From: Iodidimonas nitroreducens
GTDB lineage: Bacteria > Pseudomonadota > Alphaproteobacteria > Sphingomonadales > Rhodothalassiaceae
Length of the DNA stretch: 64,000 nt
Reading direction: 5' to 3'
Assembly: GCA_000710935.1 (NCBI GenBank)
Contig: BAYV01000012.1
Coordinates: 1-64,000 of the forward strand
In this document: one piece after another, positions 16,745-23,943 of the stretch
Position numbering within the stretch: the first letter of the stretch is position 1
How the letters are laid out: the number at the start of each line of letters is the position of its first letter
Made by a program: the position numbers and the translations under genes
Notes under the pieces: generated by a model
Seen by the model: only the letters and a program-made list of their open reading frames with translations
Databases searched by the model: none
What the model was told of the DNA's origin: nothing

Positions 16745-16855
16745 TCAGGAAATGAGCAGAAGATAGGCCGCAAAAGACCCAGCACCAGCCCCTGTAGCAA
16801 TAAGAAGCAAGGATTCCAGAAAAGTCCGCCTGCGCCGACGACGACGATGAAGCAT
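16745..16855 (-). CDS. 36-residue single-TM peptide between tail genes
   Basis: An ATG at 16853-16855 with AAAGGA seven bases upstream opens a 36-codon frame: MLHRRRRRRRTFLESLL followed by a hydrophobic helix ending AAYLLLIS. The poly-arginine N-terminus and a single helix predict an N-in inner-membrane peptide. It lies between the tail-chaperone region and the DUF6441 gene, where gene spacing would otherwise leave a gap of 257 bp. No relatives are known to me. Support is a good ribosome site and the membrane-like pattern; length makes this tentative. Confidence 0.42.
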   Translation of the reverse strand: MLHRRRRRRRTFLESLLLIATGAGAGSFAAYLLLIS

Positions 16856-16915
16856 CGAAAAATCCTTTCAGTCTGCTTCCCATAGATAGAAACGCCGCCG
16901 CCGCCCGTCAAGATT

Positions 16916-17098
16916 TTATGGACGGCCATTGGCTGATGACAAAGCCTTGAAAGCGCGCCCGATAGAAACAAAGGCATCCATCAACCAGGCGGGTTGATCG
17001 CCCACCCCCCCGGCTGCGGGCAGGCGCGCAGACATTTGATGACATTGGCACATCGACCACAAGTCGATCACCCGCCATGTCCATAAAGGCAATGTCAA
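16916..17098 (-). CDS. small tail-assembly protein, DUF1799-like second ORF
   Basis: A 60-residue frame begins at a TTG overlapping the stop of the upstream chaperone-like gene (TTGA). It contains VIDLWSMCQCHQM and DAFVSIGRAFKAL, short helical motifs like the small second product seen beside tail-assembly chaperones. It is in the -1 frame relative to the upstream gene, the geometry used for gpG-gpGT type frameshift fusions, but I see no canonical slippery heptamer at the junction (the sequence there is AAGAAAACC). Coupled re-initiation is therefore as likely as frameshifting. Length is short, so confidence is moderate. Confidence 0.5.
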   Translation of the reverse strand: MTLPLWTWRVIDLWSMCQCHQMSARLPAAGGVGDQPAWLMDAFVSIGRAFKALSSANGRP

Positions 17099-17787
17099 TC
17101 GCGGGTTTTCTTCGAAGATTTCCTGACCTGCCCCTGTGTCGAGGACCCAGCCTTTGCCGCCTGCGCTTTTCCGTCCTCCGACAAAATGCGCCGGTCGGGT
17201 TCGGACGAAGACGGCGCGGATGAGTTTTTTTCCTCTTCCGGCCTCAGATACATCATGCGCCGCAGTTCTGTCCCGATAGCCAAAAGGTCGGCTGGCGGGA
17301 TCAGATTAAGCATTTCATTGGGCACCATACCATCCGCGCCCATGCGGAATTCACAAGGGCCGTTCTCCCACCCCTTCAAAAAACGTCGCGCAGCGCATAA
17401 AGGCATCAATCGCACATAGCGAGAGCGCATCGCCACCATTTCACGGTAAGCTGGCCAGTCCTCTACCAACGACCGCTCAAGGCGATCCCAACGCTGGCGC
17501 TGGTTATCGTCAAGCGAGTCTGGGACCATCTGTACTTGATCGACAAGATCAAACAATAGCGCCACATCACCGCCCGATGCCTTCAAAGCCGCACGGGCCT
17601 CATCGAACAGCTCCGTATCAGAGTGGAACCGGCACCCGAATCGATCCATATCACTTTCATATAACGCTCGCTCGAACACATCGGCGGGCTTCAAAAGATA
17701 CACGGTCGCAGGCTTTTCGCCACCACCGCCTTGCCGGTGCGGCGGCGTGTAGCGCACCAGATGGGTTGATAGAGAGGGGATCATCAT
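17095..17787 (-). CDS. putative tail assembly chaperone
   Basis: The 230-residue soluble protein lies between the tail-tube gene and the tape-measure region, where tail-assembly chaperones are encoded. It is mainly helical, with YLLKPADVFERALYESDM near residue 29 and RLMPLCAARRFLKGWENGPCEF near residue 125. The C-terminus is a charged, low-complexity tail (KSSKKTRD). GGAGCT lies just before the first ATG. I assign it by position and composition; no domain signature is certain. Confidence 0.55.
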   Translation of the reverse strand: MMIPSLSTHLVRYTPPHRQGGGGEKPATVYLLKPADVFERALYESDMDRFGCRFHSDTELFDEARAALKASGGDVALLFDLVDQVQMVPDSLDDNQRQRWDRLERSLVEDWPAYREMVAMRSRYVRLMPLCAARRFLKGWENGPCEFRMGADGMVPNEMLNLIPPADLLAIGTELRRMMYLRPEEEKNSSAPSSSEPDRRILSEDGKAQAAKAGSSTQGQVRKSSKKTRD

Positions 17788-17836
17788 AGCTCCTTCAATT
17801 AAAAACGATCAAAGCCGGATCAAAACCGTAAGAGTT

Positions 17837-19033
17837 TCAGGCGAATGTCAAATTGACAGCTGCTCCGGCTGTCCCCGTGGCATCCACGGTCAGTTGTTCA
17901 GCCTGAAGTCCATCGCTTTCAGATTCATCACGTCCGACAATTTTCCCTTGAGGGATAGACAGATAAATCCGACTGCCCGCCATCAGACCCCATTGGATCG
18001 CTACCGGCTGTTTACGCTGGGACTCCAGATCAGCCAGAGTGTCGCGGGTCGCAAGATCGGTGGTCTGAGGATCGATGGTCAGACGCACATCACGGCCATT
18101 TACGATGGCCGCGCCAAAACCCTGAAGGCTGTTTGGATCGGGTGGGCTGGCCACCGTATTGCCGCCGGTGAGCGTGACACGACTGACAGCGGCAAGTCCG
18201 CGATCGATCAGGAACGCCGGGCTGGGGTTGATGCCTTGACGGAAAAACGGCGTAGGTGCCCCGCCAAACACTGCATCACTGGGCATACCCGGTTCTGACC
18301 GTCCTGCAAAAACACCAGTCAAAGTGAAGGTGAAAAAGCCAACACCGCCGCTGGTCACTTCAAGCGTGAAATCTCCGCGACAATCCAGATATTTGTATAG
18401 ATGCCCATCCTCGTATACATAAGCCGTCCCAATCTTCATAGGGTCAGCATCGTCGTCGGTAAAAGGGCTATAGCGATAATTGGCCGGGATGCTCGATCCG
18501 TTCGACGTGCCAAGGGCCGGTGAAAAGCTTTCCGATAGAGTTGCAACCTTTGCGTCACTGTAATCAAGAATGATCGGGGTTCGACCTGCCACCCCCGTGC
18601 CAGATAAAATCAGCGGCATGCCGCGATACGCCTGCGCCGTCGCGGAAAAAGACGCGCCCAAAGTGGCATCGATGGCCGTTCCTGAAACCAGCGCTTCATT
18701 GGCAATGGCCTCGGTGAACTTTTCCTTCCACCCGCAAACCTCTAAAAGCCTGCCCAGAACAGGCTTGATCATATCCGTATAAGTTGTCCCTGCTCCACGC
18801 ACACGCGTGCGGAAGCTGATCGTTGCGGGCTCACCCACCACCAGCGGTTCCCCGGCATCAAGCGACCCGGTCACTTCGGTGACGTCTTCAACACGAAAGC
18901 CCGATGTCTTGGAAAAGCCATCCTGCTCAATGGGAATGGCATCGGTGCTGGCAGCGGGTGCCGCATCAACGCCGATCACCGACTGATGTTTGAACAAGAA
19001 CAGCCTGTTGCGCACGCGCACCTGCTTGCCCAT
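17837..19033 (-). CDS. major tail (tube) protein
   Basis: The 398-residue protein starts MGKQVRVRNRLFLFKHQS after a clear AAGGAGAG site; the longer frame to 19108 lacks a site. The N-terminal half has the beta-rich pattern of tail-tube proteins (AGEPLVVGEPATISFRTRVRG), and the C-terminal region has an Ig-like strand layout (VRLTIDPQTTDLATRDT). It is larger than lambda gpV, implying an extra surface domain in the middle. It precedes the chaperone and tape-measure genes, as expected for the tube subunit. Confidence 0.75.
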   Translation of the reverse strand: MGKQVRVRNRLFLFKHQSVIGVDAAPAASTDAIPIEQDGFSKTSGFRVEDVTEVTGSLDAGEPLVVGEPATISFRTRVRGAGTTYTDMIKPVLGRLLEVCGWKEKFTEAIANEALVSGTAIDATLGASFSATAQAYRGMPLILSGTGVAGRTPIILDYSDAKVATLSESFSPALGTSNGSSIPANYRYSPFTDDDADPMKIGTAYVYEDGHLYKYLDCRGDFTLEVTSGGVGFFTFTLTGVFAGRSEPGMPSDAVFGGAPTPFFRQGINPSPAFLIDRGLAAVSRVTLTGGNTVASPPDPNSLQGFGAAIVNGRDVRLTIDPQTTDLATRDTLADLESQRKQPVAIQWGLMAGSRIYLSIPQGKIVGRDESESDGLQAEQLTVDATGTAGAAVNLTFA

Positions 19034-19070
19034 AGCGTCTCTCCTTAAATGATTCTGTTCTGAAATGTGA

Positions 19071-19514
19071 TCAGATAGCGACGCGAGGGTTTCCCGGTGC
19101 AGTCTCATAGGTGATGAGAAGATCGAAGCTCATTTCTCCGATCCGTCTGGAAGCATCACGCACGACCCGCTGTTCCGAAAGATCGCCCTCATTGATCAGC
19201 GCCATTTGCTGCAGAACCGGATCACTGTGGATCGCGGTAAGTGTCTGAGCGTAAAGCTCGTTCAATAAACTGGATAAGGCAGCGCCCGATGATGCTTTTG
19301 CGATGATGGTGACCGTCATCCGCATCTGGTAACGCACAAACGCCGCAGTTTCCGATAGCACCGCCTGCCCCTGATCGTCGATCAGCAAAGCAGGCAGCAG
19401 GCTATCCGACACATCGGAATCTCTTGCCCGCTCTACTAAAGCCACGAGAGGCAGCGCCGATAGAAGGTCTGTTACTGAAACAAGCAACCGTTCACGAACA
19501 GCCAGTTCAGTCAC
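19071..19514 (-). CDS. tail terminator / minor tail protein U-like
   Basis: The protein has 147 residues when begun at the GTG that overlaps the upstream stop (GTGACTGA); the longer frame runs back into that gene. Motifs: VTDLLSALPLVALVERARDSD, RYQMRMTVTIIAKASSGAAL, RRIGEMSFDLLITYET. This strand-helix pattern and the position between the head-tail connector and the tail tube fit a tail-terminator protein, which caps the tube and docks it to the head. Confidence 0.6.
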   Translation of the reverse strand: MTELAVRERLLVSVTDLLSALPLVALVERARDSDVSDSLLPALLIDDQGQAVLSETAAFVRYQMRMTVTIIAKASSGAALSSLLNELYAQTLTAIHSDPVLQQMALINEGDLSEQRVVRDASRRIGEMSFDLLITYETAPGNPRVAI

Positions 19515-19818
19515 CAGACACCTCCACCAGCAGATGCACTTCATTAAGATCGGTGCGCCGGTCCACGGATTTTACATACCAGGCATCACCAGCTTCATCC
19601 GTTAGAATGTCCCCCTCAAAGGCCAAGGGTAGATCATCGGACCGCACCATGAAGATAACAGACCGACTAATGCCGCTATGGCCCAGATCGGGCAGATCCC
19701 GAAAAATGCGGACGGCGCGGAAGGCTCGGATCGCTTCACCTTCTCGCTCATGGGTGACAGGCTCCGATCTGGGCGAGCGGAAGAGCACTGACCGAAGCCT
19801 GTCAAGCCCGTACCCCAT
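19507..19818 (-). CDS. head-tail joining / stopper protein
   Basis: This 103-residue beta-rich protein ends GDAWYVKSVDRRTDLNEVHLLVEVS, the kind of C-terminal strand pattern seen in FII/stopper-like connectors. It starts 3 bp after the cement-protein gene and overlaps the next gene by 8 bp. It probably seals the portal channel and forms the docking ring for the tail. Assignment rests mostly on gene order (capsid, cement, connector, terminator, tube). Confidence 0.55.
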   Translation of the reverse strand: MGYGLDRLRSVLFRSPRSEPVTHEREGEAIRAFRAVRIFRDLPDLGHSGISRSVIFMVRSDDLPLAFEGDILTDEAGDAWYVKSVDRRTDLNEVHLLVEVSGD

Positions 19819-19821
19819 TAT

Positions 19822-20148
19822 TCAGAACGACCCGTTGAGCCGCACGCGGGCTGTGGCATCGCCGCTCGCCGCAGCCGCAACCGCGACCCCGATCAGGATA
19901 TTTCCGCTAGCAGTGCCAGTGACGTTCTTGCTGGCCGCCGCCCAATAAACCTTCTGCCCTTGCGTAAACGCACTGGTGGATTTGGTGATATCGAAAACCC
20001 CTTGCGTTACCACCTCAACCTCGGCACCCGCCGTGGCGTCGCTCGCGGAAACGCCGAACAGGCTCCCCACCAAGACCCCATCTCCCGACAGAACATCCTC
20101 CGGCGCGGTCACCGTCACAGTGGCGCCATGCTGCACAAAATTTTTCAT
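19822..20148 (-). CDS. DUF2190-type capsid cement protein
   Basis: The 108-residue beta-rich protein (MKNFVQHGATVTVTAPEDV ... DVLSGDGVLVGSLFGV) matches DUF2190, a family of capsid-decorating or cement proteins encoded after the major capsid gene. FDITK and QKVYWAAA are typical strand motifs. GGAGAGG precedes the ATG. An intrinsic terminator sits downstream, between this gene and the capsid gene in genome coordinates (the capsid gene is transcribed first, so the terminator lies between them in the mRNA). Confidence 0.85.
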   Translation of the reverse strand: MKNFVQHGATVTVTAPEDVLSGDGVLVGSLFGVSASDATAGAEVEVVTQGVFDITKSTSAFTQGQKVYWAAASKNVTGTASGNILIGVAVAAAASGDATARVRLNGSF

Positions 20149-20171
20149 TAAGCCTCTCCAAATTTGGATAT

Positions 20172-20193
20172 AAAAAAAGCAGCCATTGGCTGC
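20172..20193 (-). terminator. intrinsic terminator between capsid and cement genes
   Basis: On the minus strand GCAGCC and GGCTGC pair around a three-base loop, followed by seven T. It falls after the capsid fusion stop (20220) and before the cement start (20148), inside the late operon, so it may set the ratio of capsid to downstream products. Confidence 0.75.
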
Positions 20194-20219
20194 CCGTCAC
20201 GGTGAAAGAGATGCCCTCA

Positions 20220-22271
20220 TCAGGCTCCGGGATTTTTCCAGAACCCTCGGTGATCAATGGCAGCGGCAGCAAAATCAAGCGATGCCTTGAACTCCACGCC
20301 ATCCACATTGAACCCAATACGGCTGGACAATTGCACCCCTTCAGCGCCATCCAGATAGGCATATTCGATCGTATCCACCTGCGCTGAATCGGCTGCCAAA
20401 TACCAGGCTTTATCCGAATGACCATCCAGCACTGCTTCAACGATCGGTTCCAGTGCCGTACGCCCACCAGCGCGAAATTCGTTAACATCCGTAGCTTTGG
20501 CCGGAACGAACTGTGTACTGGTAAACTGGTAGGACAATTGTTCCAGATCCGTTGGCACAATAAGATAGCGCGGTGCGATATTGAGCTCTTCTTTTTGAAG
20601 ACCCTTTTGTTTTCGCAAAGCAGCGCGGCCCGCGCCCAGTGTTGTGGCATTGATCGTGGTTCCGGATTCAGCCAGATTGCCATTCTGGGTGGTAAACAGG
20701 TCACCACCGCCATAGGTGCCGCTTCCCGCCAACTGCGCGTAGACTGTGCGATTTTCAAGCCGTGCGGCAGCGGCAGCATAGCCGGTGGTCAGGCGATCAA
20801 GGGCCCGCAAATCATCATTGACCAATGTCTGGCGCGTCACGCCGAGAATACGTCCATAGGTCAATACCGAGTAGCTGATCTTCCCATCCGATGCCGTTCC
20901 ATATTTGAATTCTCCCGCCTCATTTGTGCGTAGAAGATCGGGCATGGCCGACATCTGGACAACGTCGATGGGCTTGAAATCCGGCGCATTGGGGGCACGC
21001 CGCGCCCATAGGCGATAGCTGGGCTGGCTTTCTTCATAAGCCTGACGCAACCGCTTGTTCAAAACATTCGAGAGAATATTGGGAAAGTCGCTAGAGCTGT
21101 GCAATGCGCGCTCGGCCAATTCCACCGGTGACATTCCGCGCACCCGGACATTCTCTCGCAAAAGCGTTTCCTCGGCCAACCGCATCAGACTCATACCGCG
21201 ATAATCCCGCGCCGCATCGGTGATCGTATTCGATGCTGGCGCCATCCGACACAGGATGGCATCGGTCATAGCCGACCGCCGGGTTACCGCTTCATCGCGA
21301 GTCACTGAGACACGACTGACGGTCTGCGCCGGTGTATCCCGCTCAGCAAACCGACGCCCGATTTCCGCCATCAGAGCAGTGTGGTCCAGCGCCGTATTTT
21401 CGTGGCGTTCGATGATGTCCATGGCATTGTCGGCAGTCAAACCGGCATTACGGCAAGCAGCGCGGATCGCCGCGACTGTGACGCAAGATGCAGCCATTTC
21501 TGTCTGCTCTGTCAGTTGGTTTTCCTGCGATCGCCGCCCCATATCCGGAATGGATGTAGAGACAGAAGCTGGCGCATCGGTAGCGCGCATCTGGTCGGAT
21601 TCGGGGCCGGTGTGCCCATAATTATTCGGCATGGCGATATCATCCTTATGTGTCTGAGATTGTTCAGTGGATCGACTGATTATGGTGCAGGGCACCGCCT
21701 GCGAGTTCGCGCTATTATCGCGAATCTGTGCACCCGGGTCAGCGGGTATTGGTACAAGGGAAATCTCCCATGGCTCCCAATCGACAGCCAGTAGGGAGCG
21801 CCGCTCTCCCGGAACGACGATTTCCTGAAATCTGTGCACCACATAGCCCACAGAGATATTGCGAATATGCCCGGCTTTAACCTTGGCTGCGATGATGGCG
21901 ACATCTTCAGTATCAGCAAGCCGCACCCGTGCGGTCCCCCCCGCATCCCCAAGTTCCACACTTCCCGGCACGATCGAGCCAATCACATTGGCTAGGTCAT
22001 AATGAGCATGAGTGTTCAAAAGCGGCGCGCCACCGTTTAAGCGACCCAGCCGAACATGTGCCGGATCCGTTGACAGCGTTTCATCCACATATTCGTCGTG
22101 ATACCAATCGAAACGGCGGACCGTGGCCCCTGTGGTCCACACCACATCAAAGCTTAGATCCTCATCGTTAAATGTTGCCGGAGCAACATCGGCCATGCGC
22201 TGGATCACAGGGGTCGTAAGCCGCCTCTCATCCTCAGCTTTCGGCGGACGCGTCGTCGTCTTTTGCAGCAT
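20220..22271 (-). CDS. prohead protease-major capsid protein fusion
   Basis: One 683-residue frame joins two proteins usually encoded separately. Residues about 30-185 match the HK97-type prohead protease: the catalytic triad would be His in NTHAHY (88 or 90), Ser140 in RNISVGY, and Glu169 in WEISLVPIPADP. After a low-complexity linker (about 190-260) residues 330-683 match a phage major head protein (ENRTVYAQLAGSGTYGGGDLF, APRYLIVPTDLEQL, EAVLDGHSDKAWYL). The protease probably cuts itself from the capsid subunit during maturation. It overlaps the portal gene by 38 bp. Fusions of this type are annotated in other proteobacterial phages. Confidence 0.88.
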   Translation of the reverse strand: MLQKTTTRPPKAEDERRLTTPVIQRMADVAPATFNDEDLSFDVVWTTGATVRRFDWYHDEYVDETLSTDPAHVRLGRLNGGAPLLNTHAHYDLANVIGSIVPGSVELGDAGGTARVRLADTEDVAIIAAKVKAGHIRNISVGYVVHRFQEIVVPGERRSLLAVDWEPWEISLVPIPADPGAQIRDNSANSQAVPCTIISRSTEQSQTHKDDIAMPNNYGHTGPESDQMRATDAPASVSTSIPDMGRRSQENQLTEQTEMAASCVTVAAIRAACRNAGLTADNAMDIIERHENTALDHTALMAEIGRRFAERDTPAQTVSRVSVTRDEAVTRRSAMTDAILCRMAPASNTITDAARDYRGMSLMRLAEETLLRENVRVRGMSPVELAERALHSSSDFPNILSNVLNKRLRQAYEESQPSYRLWARRAPNAPDFKPIDVVQMSAMPDLLRTNEAGEFKYGTASDGKISYSVLTYGRILGVTRQTLVNDDLRALDRLTTGYAAAAARLENRTVYAQLAGSGTYGGGDLFTTQNGNLAESGTTINATTLGAGRAALRKQKGLQKEELNIAPRYLIVPTDLEQLSYQFTSTQFVPAKATDVNEFRAGGRTALEPIVEAVLDGHSDKAWYLAADSAQVDTIEYAYLDGAEGVQLSSRIGFNVDGVEFKASLDFAAAAIDHRGFWKNPGA

Positions 22272-23742
22272 TTCTCTGCCCTCTCAGTTGTTTGCGGGGG
22301 TCACCATCGAACAGGGAGCCGGATGGCAAAACTGCGTCCGCAGCTGCCATGTCGTCGGATACCTGTTGCAGATGATCCAGATAATCGACACCACGACCTT
22401 CCACGATCTGAGACAGGGTCTTTTTACCCATCCGCAGATCCGCCAAATCGGCTTTCGCATCTTTTTCGGGATCAACCGACAGAAATGGTGGTGGCGTGAA
22501 ATGCCAAACAAAATCTGCGTTGCTAATCAGCCCGGCAGCAAGGGCGGCTTCATGCCACCGGCGCATGATGCGCAGCAGAAGCCGTGGCTTGATATTCAGA
22601 TCCTGAATGCTCTCTACATTGCGGCGAAACCCATGATGCCCGGCGCGAAAGCTGCTGTAATTGACATGGCTGAAATCACCGGTGAGCTGCTCATACATGA
22701 TGCCCACGCCGCAAGCCATTTCCCGCAAATAGACTTCTGCGAACTGCGCAATACCTGATGTTCCCGCCGGTGCGGCGATACGTATATCCTCACCTTCGCG
22801 CAGGCGCATCAACATGCCCGGTTCAAATTTCTCTGCCAGCCGTCCCGCGCCGGACTGCGGGTTTTTACCGGCATCCGCATCGATGGGGAAATCCTGATTG
22901 GGTGACACGATGAAACCCGCGAGACAGGCTTCAATTTTTTTACGAACAAGCTCCGCCTCAAAATATTGATCCAGATCTCGTGCTGCCATAATCACCGGTG
23001 CAAAAATCGATATTCCCCGTGCCTGCCCGGGCCGATGCTTTTCATACAGATGAATGATTTCATCGGCTGGCACCCGGCTTGGGCCTTCTCTTTTGCGAAC
23101 AAAGCGGGTCATTTCACCGGGATGGACCGGCAAAATCCAATATGCCACTTTCCGACCTAGCCCATCATATTCGATGCCACGGTCGATTTCCCCACCACCA
23201 GCCAAAGTGCGGTTAAGGGTGCTATCAATAAAATCCGCCTCAAGCACCTGCAGTTTCAAGGGCACCACATGTGTCCTGGAATCAAATTCCTGACGGCGCA
23301 GCCGGATCAGCACTTCACCGCTTTCAAGCATGAACCGCAAAGCCAATTTCTGGATTCCATAAAAATCCAGATCACCATCCCAATCTGCTTCACTCGACCA
23401 ATCCTGGAAGGCACGCGCAATGCGCAATCGGTGCGCTGCGGATGACCCGCGCGCAGACACCATAATTCCTGTACCAATAATATGATCAGACAGGGTAGCC
23501 AAAGCCTTGCGGGCATAGCCGTTATTGCGCACGAGATCCCGCGCCCGATCCCGGACGATATCCCCACTCATGGCGATCTCGGAATCTGCCGATGCCCCCG
23601 TGGTGCGCCAGCTCATCGTGCGGTGATCGCGCCGCGCTGCATCATAGGCCCGGCTGTGCAGTTCCACAGCCCGCCTTGCCGCCAAGCGCCGCGCGCCGCG
23701 CACGGGATCTATACTGGCGATAAGGCGATCCATCCACTGCAT
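22234..23742 (-). CDS. portal protein, lambda family
   Basis: The 502-residue protein has the Phage_portal_2 layout: an N-terminal helix region with ARDLVRNNGYARKALATLSDHIIGTGI, then YDGLGRKVAYWILPVHPG, EIIHLYEKHRPGQARGIS near residue 230, and a C-terminal stem/crown region. It forms the dodecameric ring through which DNA enters and leaves. It follows the gpW-like gene by 3 bp and overlaps the protease-capsid fusion, the order seen in lambda-like packaging modules. Confidence 0.92.
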   Translation of the reverse strand: MQWMDRLIASIDPVRGARRLAARRAVELHSRAYDAARRDHRTMSWRTTGASADSEIAMSGDIVRDRARDLVRNNGYARKALATLSDHIIGTGIMVSARGSSAAHRLRIARAFQDWSSEADWDGDLDFYGIQKLALRFMLESGEVLIRLRRQEFDSRTHVVPLKLQVLEADFIDSTLNRTLAGGGEIDRGIEYDGLGRKVAYWILPVHPGEMTRFVRKREGPSRVPADEIIHLYEKHRPGQARGISIFAPVIMAARDLDQYFEAELVRKKIEACLAGFIVSPNQDFPIDADAGKNPQSGAGRLAEKFEPGMLMRLREGEDIRIAAPAGTSGIAQFAEVYLREMACGVGIMYEQLTGDFSHVNYSSFRAGHHGFRRNVESIQDLNIKPRLLLRIMRRWHEAALAAGLISNADFVWHFTPPPFLSVDPEKDAKADLADLRMGKKTLSQIVEGRGVDYLDHLQQVSDDMAAADAVLPSGSLFDGDPRKQLRGQRNAAKDDDASAES

Positions 23743-23745
23743 CCG

Positions 23746-23934
23746 TCAGAACCCCGCAACTGTAACGCGGGATTTAGGCCGCCCGGCGAGACTCTCTTCC
23801 ATATCCGCACGGATCGCTCGCATCTCCGACAAGGATCGATAGCGGATCACGCTGCCATCAGGATAGCGCACCTCAATGGTGCCACTCGCTATGGCCTCAT
23901 CAATCCGATCAATATCAGTTTGCGAAAATGCCAT
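23746..23934 (-). CDS. gpW-like head-tail joining protein
   Basis: The 62-residue protein (QTDIDRIDEAIASGTIEVRY then DGSVIRYRSLSEMRAIRADM) has the helix-beta hairpin-helix pattern of lambda gpW and the same length class. AGGAG lies six bases before the ATG. It sits between TerL and portal, as gpW does in lambda. gpW stabilises DNA in the packaged head and helps tail attachment. Confidence 0.8.
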   Translation of the reverse strand: MAFSQTDIDRIDEAIASGTIEVRYPDGSVIRYRSLSEMRAIRADMEESLAGRPKSRVTVAGF

Positions 23935-23943
23935 GATTTACTC

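Noticed and set aside
16717-16977. Minus-strand 86-codon frame
   Set aside because: It overlaps the 36-residue peptide in another frame and has Cys/Phe-rich, non-protein-like composition and no ribosome site; the shorter frame with AAAGGA is more convincing.
17095-17110. Canonical -1 slippery heptamer for the tail chaperone
   Set aside because: The local sequence AAGAAAACC does not fit XXXYYYZ in the reading frame; frameshifting is left open, not claimed.
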